A stretch of DNA of 64,000 nucleotides. Origin: Veillonella seminalis (GTDB lineage: Bacteria; Bacillota; Negativicutes; Veillonellales; Veillonellaceae). Both the position numbers and the translations under genes were made by a program. Shown here in pieces: positions 25,977 through 34,663 of the stretch; position 1 is the stretch's first letter, and every line of letters starts with the position of its first letter. The stretch spans positions 88,261 to 152,260 of the forward strand of contig NZ_RQUZ01000006.1 of the NCBI RefSeq assembly GCF_003992065.1. Direction: 5' to 3'. A model generated the notes under the pieces. That model had not been told where the DNA came from. It was given only the letters and a program-made list of their open reading frames with translations, and made no database searches.

Positions 25977-26219
25977 TTAGCTTAATTTATTGATCTTTGC
26001 TTTATTGGCGGCTGCAATATCTTTGGCACTGGTAATATTACCTTTTTCATCAACGAAGGACACTCGATCCATTTGTGATTGAACCTGGCCGCGAATGAAA
26101 TCCAAGTAGATACGATATAATTCTTTTTTTTCAACCAATTCGGCTTCAGTTAATTCCTGACCTGATTTTTTCTTGTGGGCTAATTCGTTGATACGCTTTA
26201 AAACGTCATTTATTTCCAT
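25977..26219 (-). CDS. DUF896 family protein (YnzC-like)
   Basis: 80 residues of charged helix: INELAHKKKSGQELTEAELVEKKELYRIYLDFIRGQVQSQMDRVSFVDEKG (quoted in part). This is the DUF896/YnzC pattern of a short helical hairpin. Function unknown. The start at 26219 is chosen because ATGGAGGA just upstream is its ribosome site; the longer frame from 26231 would start inside that site. Confidence 0.85.
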   Translation of the reverse strand: MEINDVLKRINELAHKKKSGQELTEAELVEKKELYRIYLDFIRGQVQSQMDRVSFVDEKGNITSAKDIAAANKAKINKLS

Positions 26220-26435
26220 ACATTCCTCCATATGAATTATTTATTTTTATAAAATTCTCAATTAAGATATTATTTATATTCATTATAGCATATTGGTCAA
26301 GCCGTTTGCTGTTACATAATGAGTAGTGATATAATTGAATGCATACGACAGAACTATTTTGAATGAGTATTCTAATATAGATTTAGAGAATATTCTGCTT
26401 TAGATTTATAGATAAAATGGAGCATAGAAGACATA

Positions 26436-27074
26436 ATGCGTGTAACAAAAGCAATTAAGGCGGAACAGATTGCAATTCTGGAAACCGTATATAAAGATGC
26501 TAAACCGGCCCTGCATTATAACAGTCCGTTTGAACTGCTGGTAGCGGTTGTGTTATCGGCTCAATGTACGGATGAACGGGTTAATATCATTACGGCACGC
26601 CTGTTCCCGACATATAGCGATCCGGCGGATATGTTGGCGTTGGGTACGGCCAAACTGGAAGTGTTGATCCGCGACTGCGGCTTGTATCGAGCCAAGGCGG
26701 CTAATTTAATAAAGACATGTGATCTTCTTGTCAATACTTACGGCGGTGAAGTACCGTCCGAGTTTGATAAATTGGTACAATTGCCCGGTGTCGGCCGTAA
26801 GACCGCCAATGTACTGATATCTGTGTTGTTTGATACACCGGCTATTGCCGTAGATACGCATGTATTCCGCGTGTCGAATCGCTTAGGTTTGGCAAAAGGT
26901 AAGACACCGGAAGAGGTGGAAGAAAAACTAAAAAAAGCAATTCCCATGGAGAAATGGAGTGCGGCTCATCATTGGTTGATTTGGCACGGCCGTAAGATTT
27001 GTAAGGCCAGAAAGCCGCTATGCGGTGAATGTCCGTTAGCTCATATTTGTCCGTCAGCCGGTAAGGAGGCATAA
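26436..27074 (+). CDS. nth: Endonuclease III (DNA glycosylase/AP lyase)
   Basis: 212 residues, normal length. Base-excision repair glycosylase for oxidised pyrimidines. Helix-hairpin-helix with the catalytic Lys in LPGVGRKTANVL, catalytic Asp in VDTHVFRVSNRLG, and the 4Fe-4S ligand set C-x6-C-x2-C-x5-C (CKARKPLCGECPLAHIC). It is followed one base after the stop codon by a gene of unknown function. Confidence 0.95.
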   Translation: MRVTKAIKAEQIAILETVYKDAKPALHYNSPFELLVAVVLSAQCTDERVNIITARLFPTYSDPADMLALGTAKLEVLIRDCGLYRAKAANLIKTCDLLVNTYGGEVPSEFDKLVQLPGVGRKTANVLISVLFDTPAIAVDTHVFRVSNRLGLAKGKTPEEVEEKLKKAIPMEKWSAAHHWLIWHGRKICKARKPLCGECPLAHICPSAGKEA

Positions 27075-27075
27075 G

Positions 27076-28557
27076 ATGAACGAAGCAATGCAATCAATTA
27101 TTAAAAAATTTAAAGCAATCGGTGTTACCGGCAGTGCGGTAGTGACAGAATTATTGCGTTTTCGCGTATTGGATCAAATGTTACAGGCCAGCTCCGAAGT
27201 ACGCCAGTGGGGAATTACCGGCGATAAGTTATACGAATTGGCTGAGCAAAGTACGGTGGCAACATTCGGTGAACTGCCTTATGACCAAGCAGGTTTTGAA
27301 ACTGTATACGGCCCTTCTTTTGCGGTAGAAGTAATGGATTTCATTACGGAAACAGGCTATGTGGAAGGTATTGCGGCCGGTGAACAATGGCGTTTGCCGT
27401 TCAAGGAAATTATTGAATTTCATAAAACGTCAGAAGGTATTATCCTTTTTGCCAATATTGAAGAGTATGCGGCTTTGGCCGAAGATATCTTGCAGGCGAT
27501 TCCGGCTGAACGTTTATTGTTATATACGTCATCCGAAACTTGTTATAATCTCTTTAAACAATTATATCCATTGGCACCGGTTATCGATGAATGGCCGGAA
27601 GATGTTATTTTTGACCACATAGTAGCGGCGTCTACTGGTTTATTCCGTGCTCCGGTACATATTATGCAAGAATTGGCTAATCGGGTAGGAAATATTACAG
27701 AACTCGGTACGGCTCATTATTTTATTCCTATCAGCACCATTCAGGATCAGGTGGGGATGAATCGTATGGCGGTTCAATACATGTTATTGCAACCTCGTTT
27801 GCAGGCTATTCGTGAATGGGCACCGCTCGGAACCTATGAATTTGTGTACACGAATTATTCGGTTAAAAAAGTAGCCTTGGAAATTCGCGAAGTGATGGGG
27901 GAAACATGGCGCTCAACACCGTTTATAGCGCTCCCACATGAAGTAATGGCTTCTATGGATACATTCTCCATGGTACAGTATGCTTTATCACTCTGCGGTG
28001 TGGAACCGGCTATGAAAGCACAATTGCCTACATTAGGTGAAGACGGCTTTACTTCGAAAGATCCGAAAGTGCCTTTATATGTCCAAAAAGTATTTGATGC
28101 GTTTGAATCGACTCGTTTAGAATTGGAACGTCAGGGAACCGAAGTTCAATTAAAACTGGTTGAACATGATGGCCATAAAGCAGGCGAGACCTTGGACGAA
28201 GATGCGTATGCGGAACTTATGGAACAAAGTGAAGCGGCCAATGAAGAAAAGGCATATTGGATGTTTACCAATCCGCAAGCCGCGTATATTTGGTACACGT
28301 ATTTCCGCAGTCAGCAAGGCGAAACTGTATTGACTAAATTGGCGCAGATGGCGTTGAGGCCGCAAGCGTTGTTGCAATTGATGGGCAGCGTTCGTCGCAA
28401 TATCATTAAAGAAGAACCGTTGGCAGAATTAGCTGATCGCTTTGAAACGGCCCGTGCGGCTCGTAAAGCTGCTTTAGCCAAAGCTGATGCGGATTGGCAG
28501 GCTGAGATCGAAGCGATTGCCAAAGAAATTGTGCCAAATCCAAGTGAGAGTGATTGA
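27076..28557 (+). CDS. Conserved-looking protein of unknown function, 493 aa
   Basis: Not recognised. It is soluble and acidic, with no signal peptide or membrane helix. The middle (about 145-265) reads like the core of an N6-adenine methylase-type Rossmann protein: FDHIVAAST stands where FDxIxxNPPF would be, then HYFIPISTIQ and MNRMAVQYMLLQPRLQAIREWAPLGTYE (part). The catalytic NPPF is not present, so if related it is a degenerate, non-catalytic form. The C-terminus is a Lys/Ala/Glu-rich helix (435-490). AAGGAGG precedes the ATG, and nth ends one base before it, so co-expression with nth is likely. Confidence 0.5.
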   Translation: MNEAMQSIIKKFKAIGVTGSAVVTELLRFRVLDQMLQASSEVRQWGITGDKLYELAEQSTVATFGELPYDQAGFETVYGPSFAVEVMDFITETGYVEGIAAGEQWRLPFKEIIEFHKTSEGIILFANIEEYAALAEDILQAIPAERLLLYTSSETCYNLFKQLYPLAPVIDEWPEDVIFDHIVAASTGLFRAPVHIMQELANRVGNITELGTAHYFIPISTIQDQVGMNRMAVQYMLLQPRLQAIREWAPLGTYEFVYTNYSVKKVALEIREVMGETWRSTPFIALPHEVMASMDTFSMVQYALSLCGVEPAMKAQLPTLGEDGFTSKDPKVPLYVQKVFDAFESTRLELERQGTEVQLKLVEHDGHKAGETLDEDAYAELMEQSEAANEEKAYWMFTNPQAAYIWYTYFRSQQGETVLTKLAQMALRPQALLQLMGSVRRNIIKEEPLAELADRFETARAARKAALAKADADWQAEIEAIAKEIVPNPSESD

Positions 28558-28607
28558 CAAGAAAGTCTAAGTGGGATAAAGTATAAAGTTAGATAAGGAG
28601 GTAAGAC

Positions 28608-28913
28608 ATGGCAGTTGTAAATTTTGAAATATATAAAGTATTGGGCACCTTATCTGAGAATAAAGATGGGTGGAAAAAACAGCTTACTTGCACCAGTTGG
28701 GGTCGTTATAATCCTAAATTCGACCTTCGTTCCTGGGATAGTGAATATAACGGTATGACTAAAGGGATTACCTTATCTCTTGAAGAAATCACGGCTCTTC
28801 GTGATTTATTGAATGAAGTGGATTTGGAAGCGGCTTACGAAGAATCCGTAGCTGAACGTCAGGCTGCGAAAGCGGCCGAAAAAGCAGCTGAAAAGGACAG
28901 TGCCGACGAGTAA
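28608..28913 (+). CDS. PC4/YdbC-like ssDNA-binding protein
   Basis: 101 residues. FEIYKVLGTLSENKDGWKKQLTCTSWGRYNPKFDLRSWDSEYNGMTKGITLSLEEI (quoted in part) matches the bacterial YdbC/PC4 beta-sheet pattern (GxLS..K.GW.kEl..vSWng..pKyDiR.W). Family members bind single-stranded DNA or RNA. The tail is an Ala/Lys/Glu helix. GGAGG precedes the ATG at 28608. It stands 50 bases after the unknown gene next to nth, so a DNA-maintenance theme is possible. Confidence 0.78.
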   Translation: MAVVNFEIYKVLGTLSENKDGWKKQLTCTSWGRYNPKFDLRSWDSEYNGMTKGITLSLEEITALRDLLNEVDLEAAYEESVAERQAAKAAEKAAEKDSADE

Positions 28914-28943
28914 GGAAAAATTTTACGATTTTATGTTAATAAG

Positions 28944-28972
28944 TTGCATTAAGTGATTGTCCATGATATAAT
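28944..28972 (+). promoter_or_regulatory. rpmE promoter
   Basis: TTGCAT (28944-28949), 17-bp spacer, TATAAT (28967-28972), 40 bases upstream of the rpmE start. Confidence 0.75.
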
Positions 28973-29012
28973 CAATAAGCATAGTTTTGGACAGTGGAAA
29001 GAGGTGTATAGA

Positions 29013-29210
29013 ATGAAAGAAGGAATTCATCCTAATTATGGTGAAGCTACCGTAACTTGCGGTTGTGGCAATACGTTTAAAACTGGTTCCGTTAAAAGCG
29101 ACCTTCGTGTAGACGTATGTTCCAAATGCCATCCGTTCTTCACAGGCCAGCAACGTACTGCTCAGGCTCGCGGTCGTATCGAACAATTCAACAAGCGTTA
29201 CGGTAAATAA
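29013..29210 (+). CDS. rpmE: 50S ribosomal protein L31 (zinc type)
   Basis: 65 residues. Zinc-binding L31 with CGCG (CxC) and CSKCHPF (CxxC) ligands and the C-terminal FNKRYG. The ATG at 29013 follows AAAGAGGTG; the longer frame from 28953 starts upstream of the promoter's -10 element and is rejected. The presence of Cys ligands means this is the zinc-replete paralogue type. Confidence 0.94.
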   Translation: MKEGIHPNYGEATVTCGCGNTFKTGSVKSDLRVDVCSKCHPFFTGQQRTAQARGRIEQFNKRYGK

Positions 29211-29239
29211 TTACTGTAGTCTAGCTATACAAATAATAC

Positions 29240-29259
29240 GGCAGAGCCTCGGCTCTGCC
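29240..29259 (+). terminator. Hairpin after rpmE
   Basis: GGCAGAGCC-TC-GGCTCTGCC is a perfect 9-bp GC-rich hairpin followed by TATATTTGTTT. Weak T-run, so it may be partial. Confidence 0.5.
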
Positions 29260-29285
29260 TATATTTGTTTGAGAGAGGAGACGCA

Positions 29286-30173
29286 TTGGAAACGAAGCGA
29301 GTTAAAAAGTTTGTAGGCGGCCAAGCAGTCATTGAAGGTGTGATGATGCGCGGCCCTAAATATACAGCCACGGCGGTTCGTGAACCGGGTGGCCAAATAG
29401 TAGTGGATACAAAGCCGACGACTTCGATCAGCGAAAAGTATCCTATTTTAAAGAAACCTTTGTTACGAGGTTGTGTGGCTCTTTATGAGTCTTTGGTTAT
29501 CGGCATGAGTGCTCTTTCTTTTTCGGCCAAAGCGGCCGGTGAAGAAGAGGAAACTATGTCAAATAAAGAAATTGCTCTTACCATGGTATTCTCTACGGTT
29601 ATGGCAATCGCTTTATTTTTGGCATTGCCCACCTATGCAGCTAAATGGATTCCCGGAATCGGCGATAACCATTTTGTATTAAATTTGGTAGAAGGGGCGA
29701 TACGCCTTCTTTTATTTTTGCTTTACATTTGGGCTATCGGCCAAACCAAAGATATTCGCCGTGTATTCCAATATCACGGAGCGGAACATAAAACGATTCA
29801 TACTTATGAAAGTGATGTGCCTTTGACGGTTGAAAATGTGCGTCAACATTCCCGTTTACATGCCCGTTGCGGTACTAACTTTTTATTGATTGTTATGGTA
29901 ACGAGTATTTTTGTATTCGCTTTTTTAGGTTGGCCGAGCTTATGGGAACGCATTGTTTCGCGTGTCCTTTTGATGCCGGTAGTAGCCGGTATTGCCTATG
30001 AAATGATCCGCTTGGCCGGACGCAGTGAAAGTGTAATCGTTAAGGCATTAATTACGCCCGGTTTGTGGTTGCAGTACATGACAACGCGTGAACCGGATGA
30101 CGACCAAATTGAAGTGGCCATTCGAGCTTTGGAAACGGTACGGCCTGCTGAAGAAGACGCTTATGAATCTTAG
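29286..30173 (+). CDS. DUF1385 (YqhQ-type) membrane protein
   Basis: 295 residues. FVGGQAVIEGVMMRGP at the N-terminus and YHGAEHKTIHTYE in the middle are the family signatures, with four to five hydrophobic segments between and after. Members lie just upstream of prfA in many Firmicutes; function is unknown, and the conserved His/Glu suggest metal binding. TTG at 29286 is the likely start because GAGAGGAG precedes it; the upstream TTG at 29265 lies before that site. Confidence 0.85.
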   Translation: METKRVKKFVGGQAVIEGVMMRGPKYTATAVREPGGQIVVDTKPTTSISEKYPILKKPLLRGCVALYESLVIGMSALSFSAKAAGEEEETMSNKEIALTMVFSTVMAIALFLALPTYAAKWIPGIGDNHFVLNLVEGAIRLLLFLLYIWAIGQTKDIRRVFQYHGAEHKTIHTYESDVPLTVENVRQHSRLHARCGTNFLLIVMVTSIFVFAFLGWPSLWERIVSRVLLMPVVAGIAYEMIRLAGRSESVIVKALITPGLWLQYMTTREPDDDQIEVAIRALETVRPAEEDAYES

Positions 30174-30254
30174 CTGTGCCGAACGAAATATTAAAGTCTG
30201 TTACAGCAGTTCTGTAGTGTCGTCGAATATTAGTTTGAAAGGGGTACCCGTTTC

Positions 30255-31340
30255 ATGGTTTTAGTAGATAAATTACAAGTTATTGAAGATAAATTTATGG
30301 ATTTGGAGCAACGCATCAGTGACCCTGAAGTGATTGCCCGTCAGCAGGAATGGCAGAAATTAACGCGTCAGCATGCTTCGCTTACGGAAACCGTTAATAC
30401 ATTCAGAGAATACAAACAAGTACTTGCCGGTCTTGACGAAGCGTTGGAAGTCGTGGAAGATAAAAGCCTTGACGAAGAATTCCGTGAAATGGCACAGGAA
30501 GAATTAAAAGAATTAAAAGAGCGTAAAGAAGTGTTGGAAGAACAGCTTCATATTTTGCTCTTGCCAAAAGATCCTAATGATGAAAAGAATGTTATCGTGG
30601 AAATTCGCGGCGGTGCCGGCGGTGATGAAGCAGCTTTGTTTGCCGGCGATTTATTCCGTATGTACACCAAATATGCGGAAGCACAGGGCTGGCGTTGTGA
30701 AATTATCGATGCCAACGCACCTGAATTAGGTGGTTTTAAAGAAGTGGTGTTCTCCGTTGACGGTAACAGCGCTTATTCCAAATTGAAGTTTGAAAGCGGT
30801 GTACACCGCGTACAACGCGTACCGGAAACTGAATCATCCGGTCGTATTCATACCTCTACCGTTACCGTGGCCGTATTGCCGGAAGCGGAAGATGTTGATA
30901 TTGAAATTAATGATAAAGATCTTCAGATTGATACTTATTGTGCCAGCGGTGCCGGCGGTCAGCACGTTAACCGTACCGAATCGGCCGTGCGTATTACGCA
31001 TAAACCGACGGGCATCGTAGTTGCTTGTCAGGATGAACGGTCTCAGTTAAAAAATAAAGATAAGGCAATGCGCGTTTTACGTGCTAAATTGCAAGATAAA
31101 GCCGAACAGGAAGCGGCTGCCAGCGTGGCAGCCGACCGTAAGAGTCAGGTTGGTACGGGCGATCGCAGTGAACGTATTCGTACTTATAACTATCCGCAAG
31201 GTCGTGTAACCGACCATCGCATTAATTTAACGCTCTACAAATTGGATGCCGTACTTAATGGCGATTTGGACGAATTGATTCAAGCTTTGATTGCAGCGGA
31301 TCAGGCCGCCAAAATGCAGGAGGCCGATCAAAATGCCTAA
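30255..31340 (+). CDS. prfA: Peptide chain release factor 1
   Basis: 361 residues. Recognises UAA/UAG and triggers peptidyl-tRNA hydrolysis. The GGQ loop is [16 protein letters not shown] (near residue 234). The stop-codon recognition tripeptide region lies within [25 protein letters not shown] before the ATG. It overlaps prmC, whose product methylates the GGQ glutamine. Confidence 0.95.
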   Translation: MVLVDKLQVIEDKFMDLEQRISDPEVIARQQEWQKLTRQHASLTETVNTFREYKQVLAGLDEALEVVEDKSLDEEFREMAQEELKELKERKEVLEEQLHILLLPKDPNDEKNVIVEIRGGAGGDEAALFAGDLFRMYTKYAEAQGWRCEIIDANAPELGGFKEVVFSVDGNSAYSKLKFESGVHRVQRVPETESSGRIHTSTVTVAVLPEAEDVDIEINDKDLQIDTYCASGAGGQHVNRTESAVRITHKPTGIVVACQDERSQLKNKDKAMRVLRAKLQDKAEQEAAASVAADRKSQVGTGDRSERIRTYNYPQGRVTDHRINLTLYKLDAVLNGDLDELIQALIAADQAAKMQEADQNA

Positions 31341-32226
31341 GGAGCTGTGGACTATCGGTCGCTTGCTCCAATGGACAGAGCAGTATTTTCTCGACAAAGG
31401 CGCAAGTCGCCTTGATGGGGAAGTGCTGCTTTCTCATATATTGGGGAAAGATCGAATTTACTTATACACACACTATGATGAGCCTTTGAATAAACAGGAA
31501 CTTGATGCGTACCGTCCTTTGGTGCTTGAACGCGCTAAGGGCTATAGTGTGGCTGCCATTATCGGCAAAAAAGAATTCATGGGGTTACCGTTTATTGTAT
31601 CGAAAGATGTATTAATTCCGCGTCCCGATACGGAAACATTGGTGGAAGATATTTTAACTGTTTTTGACAAAGACAGCGCCCCTTATATTCTTGATGTATG
31701 CACCGGGCCGGGGACTATCTTGTACAGCTTGCTTCATTATTTGCCGCAAGCAATGGGGCTGGGTTTGGATATCAGCAAGGAAGCCTTAGCCGTGGCTGTT
31801 AAAAATCGGGAACAATTAGAGTTAACGGAGCGAGCTAAGCTGTGTTATTCCGATTTATTAAGTGCTTTGAGTGGTGATACGGTTTATGAAAATACCTTTG
31901 ATTTAATCGTATCCAATCCGCCGTATATTCCGAGTGAAGAGATTTTAACATTAGAGCCGGAAGTGCAGCATGAACCGGTCATCGCTTTGGACGGCGGTGT
32001 CGACGGCTTGGATTTTTATCGCCGGTTATTGGCGGAAGCACCTAAATATTTGAAAACAGGCGGTTATTTGGCGGTTGAGATTGGGTATGATCAAGCCGAA
32101 GCAGTAACAGATATTGCCAAATCCGTGGGTGTCTATAGTGAAGTAATGGCACAAAAAGATTTAGGCGGGATCGTACGGGTCTTACGTTGGCAGAAAACAG
32201 GTGATGATAATGGCCATAGAAACTAA
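31333..32226 (+). CDS. prmC: Release factor glutamine N5-methyltransferase PrmC
   Basis: 297 residues. It methylates the Gln of the GGQ motif in RF1/RF2. Substrate motif [11 protein letters not shown] (NPPY at about 195-198), SAM loop [12 protein letters not shown], and a helical N-terminal domain. The ATG at 31333 overlaps the prfA stop by 8 bases, with AGGAGG at 31318-31323. The SAM loop has CTGPGTI where most have GTGSGAI, a mild variant. Confidence 0.92.
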   Translation: MPKELWTIGRLLQWTEQYFLDKGASRLDGEVLLSHILGKDRIYLYTHYDEPLNKQELDAYRPLVLERAKGYSVAAIIGKKEFMGLPFIVSKDVLIPRPDTETLVEDILTVFDKDSAPYILDVCTGPGTILYSLLHYLPQAMGLGLDISKEALAVAVKNREQLELTERAKLCYSDLLSALSGDTVYENTFDLIVSNPPYIPSEEILTLEPEVQHEPVIALDGGVDGLDFYRRLLAEAPKYLKTGGYLAVEIGYDQAEAVTDIAKSVGVYSEVMAQKDLGGIVRVLRWQKTGDDNGHRN

Positions 32227-33295
32227 AGTATATAAACATTTGGAAGATTCAGCGATTGCTGAGTTGGGTGCACGCTTGCGTGACGGTCAATTGGTGGCAA
32301 TCCCTACGGAAACCGTATATGGTTTGGGGGCTAACGGTTTTGATGAAGAGGCTATGAGTCGTATTTATGAAGCTAAAGGTCGCCCTTCGGATAATCCGTT
32401 AATTTTGCATGTGCCGGATCAGGAAGCGGTAAAACCGTTGGTAACAGCTATTCCGCTAACGGCACAAAAATTGATGGATGCCTTTTGGCCGGGACCGTTG
32501 ACGATTATCATGCCAAAATCCGACAAGGTGCCTATGCGTGCAACGGGCGGACTGGACAGCGTAGCTATTCGCTGCCCTGCACATGACATTTGTCGCGCTA
32601 TTTTAAAAGCGGCTGGAGTACCGGTAGCGGCACCGAGTGCCAATATTTCCGGTCGTCCCAGCCCGACAACGGCGGATGCCGTGTTACACGACATGAAAGG
32701 ACGTATTGAAGCGATTGCCGATGCAGGTCCTTGTGATGTCGGTGTTGAATCTACCATTGTGGAATGCGGTGATGATTCGGTTACTATCTTGAGACCCGGT
32801 GGGATTACCGATGCTATGTTAAAACGTGTAGTCAGCACGGTTAATTATGATGAAGCTTTGAGTGCACCCGATGTGGCACCGAAGGCTCCGGGCATGAAAT
32901 ATAAGCACTATTCTCCGGATGGAGATATGACTACCTATGTGGGGGCACCGCGTTTGGTAAGTCAAGCTATGATTGATGCCATGGAAGCCATTAAAGCGGA
33001 ACCTCATGATAAACCGCTTCGATTCGGATTTCTTATGAGCGATGAAGTGGCACAATTCCTTGATATATATCTTTCATCATCGGATGTGCCGTTTGAATAT
33101 GTAATTTACGGTAATGCGGCTGATTATCGCGGTTTGGCCCATAATTTATATTCGTCTTTATTAGCGTTTAATAAAGCGGGGGTTACCCATATTTTTGCCA
33201 CCGGTGTACCGATGCAGGGACTGGGGCGTGCCATTATGAATCGTATGGCAAAAGCGAGCGCTCAAAAAATCGTGAGAGTAACAGGTAAACCGTAA
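32210..33295 (+). CDS. L-threonylcarbamoyladenylate synthase (Sua5 type)
   Basis: 361 residues. It makes threonylcarbamoyl-AMP for the t6A modification of ANN-decoding tRNAs. The N-terminal YrdC domain contains VAIPTETVYGLGANG, KGRPSDNPLILHV and APSANISGRPSPTT. The additional C-terminal Sua5 domain (about 240-361) is joined by APGMKYKHYSP. The ATG at 32210 follows AGGTGATG; earlier GTG and ATG codons at 32201 and 32204 are possible. It overlaps prmC. A 20-bp duplication spans its stop codon. Confidence 0.93.
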   Translation: MAIETKVYKHLEDSAIAELGARLRDGQLVAIPTETVYGLGANGFDEEAMSRIYEAKGRPSDNPLILHVPDQEAVKPLVTAIPLTAQKLMDAFWPGPLTIIMPKSDKVPMRATGGLDSVAIRCPAHDICRAILKAAGVPVAAPSANISGRPSPTTADAVLHDMKGRIEAIADAGPCDVGVESTIVECGDDSVTILRPGGITDAMLKRVVSTVNYDEALSAPDVAPKAPGMKYKHYSPDGDMTTYVGAPRLVSQAMIDAMEAIKAEPHDKPLRFGFLMSDEVAQFLDIYLSSSDVPFEYVIYGNAADYRGLAHNLYSSLLAFNKAGVTHIFATGVPMQGLGRAIMNRMAKASAQKIVRVTGKP

Positions 33296-33317
33296 GCGTA
33301 ACGGGTGAACCGTAACC
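33278..33317 (+). repeat. 20-bp tandem duplication over a stop codon
   Basis: Two head-to-tail units (33278-33297 and 33298-33317), 17 of 20 bases alike, of the form GTAACrGGTrAACCGTAAsC. The first unit contains the TAA of the Sua5 gene (33293-33295). Confidence 0.8.
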
Positions 33318-33421
33318 TATAGAATAAAAAGAACTTAACCGGAAAGTATTCTGTCATCTTGGTATAGTTGATGAATTCTTTGCGGCTGAGAAAAAATAAA
33401 AGGCAGAAAAGAGGTAAGAGT

Positions 33422-33859
33422 ATGAACATATTATTTGTATGTACCGGCAATACTTGTCGCAGCCCTATGACGGAAGGTATGTTGAAAGCTATGGCGGCTG
33501 AAGCCCATAAAGATGTAGTTACATTATCGGCCGGCTTATTTACGGCACCGGGCGGTCGCGTATCGCCACAGGCGATTGAAGCGGTTAAAGATGTAGCCGA
33601 TATTTCGGCACATCAATCGCGTGCGCTGAATAAATCCCTTATGGAGGCAGCCGATTTGATTATCGGTTTAGCTACAGATCATAAAAAAGTATTACTTCGT
33701 CAATTCCCTGAAATGAGCGATAAGATTATGACGCTTGGTGAATGGGCCGGCACTAACGAAGACGTGGCGGATCCGTTTGGCGGCACTCAGGAAGAATATG
33801 ATGCTTGTGCCGCACAGATTAAAGATCTTTTGGCTAAAGGTTTGGCTAAATTAGACTGA
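33422..33859 (+). CDS. ywlE: Low-molecular-weight protein phosphatase, YwlE-like (probable arginine phosphatase)
   Basis: 145 residues. The P-loop is CTGNTCRSP with C7 nucleophile, T11 and R13, and the general acid Asp lies in DPFGGTQEEYDAC. In LMW phosphatases a Thr at this P-loop position, instead of Ile, is the known determinant of phosphoarginine specificity in YwlE. No McsB kinase is visible in the window. AAGAGGTAAGAG precedes the ATG. It sits in the usual place after the Sua5 gene and before rpiB. Confidence 0.88.
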   Translation: MNILFVCTGNTCRSPMTEGMLKAMAAEAHKDVVTLSAGLFTAPGGRVSPQAIEAVKDVADISAHQSRALNKSLMEAADLIIGLATDHKKVLLRQFPEMSDKIMTLGEWAGTNEDVADPFGGTQEEYDACAAQIKDLLAKGLAKLD

Positions 33860-33884
33860 ATCAGATGAATTCGGATTTAAAAAG

Positions 33885-33944
33885 AATAATTCAGACTCAA
33901 TAGGATTAATTAGGATTCAGTAGGGTTAATTCAGATTAAATCAG
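33885..33944 (+). repeat. Three 20-bp imperfect tandem repeats
   Basis: Units 33885-33904, 33905-33924 and 33925-33944 follow the form rTTAATTmrGAyTmAnTAGG. They lie 25 bases after the ywlE stop. The rest of the 298-bp gap to rpiB is AT-rich and carries the rpiB promoter. Confidence 0.65.
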
Positions 33945-34081
33945 AAATAAAAAATAAACGGAACAACAATAAATAATAATTAATTCTAAGACTCATGCTT
34001 GTGGTCATGCTATAGTGCGGATGAACGATTCTTGATTGGTTGTTAATTTTAATAATATCTCTATATTACGTACAATTGTCA

Positions 34082-34110
34082 TTGCTTGATTTTATATGAC
34101 ATAGTAAAAT
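34082..34110 (+). promoter_or_regulatory. rpiB promoter
   Basis: TTGCTT (34082-34087), 17-bp spacer, TAAAAT (34105-34110), 48 bases upstream of rpiB. Confidence 0.6.
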
Positions 34111-34157
34111 AGGGTAGAGATGTTTATATTTAATGGATACCGATTAGGAGGGATAGG

Positions 34158-34595
34158 ATGAAAGTAGCCATTGGCGCCGACCATGGCGGCGTTCATTTAA
34201 AAGCGACGATTAAAGCGCTGCTTGATGAATTGAATGTAGCCTATACTGATTTTGGTACCGATTCGGAGGATTCCGTAGATTATCCGGATATCGCCGAACC
34301 TGTGGCCAAAGCGGTAGCTGCAGGTGAATATGATCGCGGCATTTTGATTTGCGGAACCGGCATTGGTATTGGCATTGCTGCCAATAAAATCGCGGGTATT
34401 CGTGCTGCACTTTGCCATGATACATTTTCAGCACATGCTTCACGGGAACACAATAACGCCAATATCTTAACGATGGGCGAACGTGTTATCGGACCCGGGT
34501 TAGCTGGCGATATTGTTAAAATTTGGCTAGCTACCGAATTCGAAGGCGGCCGTCATGAACGACGTGTCACCAAAATAGCCGAACTGGAGGCTTAG
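34158..34595 (+). CDS. rpiB: Ribose-5-phosphate isomerase B
   Basis: 145 residues. Interconverts ribose-5-P and ribulose-5-P. IGADHGGVHLK at the N-terminus, the catalytic Cys in ICGTGIGIGIAANKIAGIRAA (part), and SREHNNANILTMGERVIG. Length and motifs match RpiB/LacAB. GGAGGGATAGG precedes the ATG. With glyA and upp downstream, it forms the nucleotide/one-carbon block common in Firmicutes. Confidence 0.93.
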   Translation: MKVAIGADHGGVHLKATIKALLDELNVAYTDFGTDSEDSVDYPDIAEPVAKAVAAGEYDRGILICGTGIGIGIAANKIAGIRAALCHDTFSAHASREHNNANILTMGERVIGPGLAGDIVKIWLATEFEGGRHERRVTKIAELEA

Positions 34596-34663
34596 TCCAT
34601 ATAATTTGGGGGACAGCTTGTATTTCATAGGCACTATGATTTGAGTGTGTAGGAGGTAATGCT

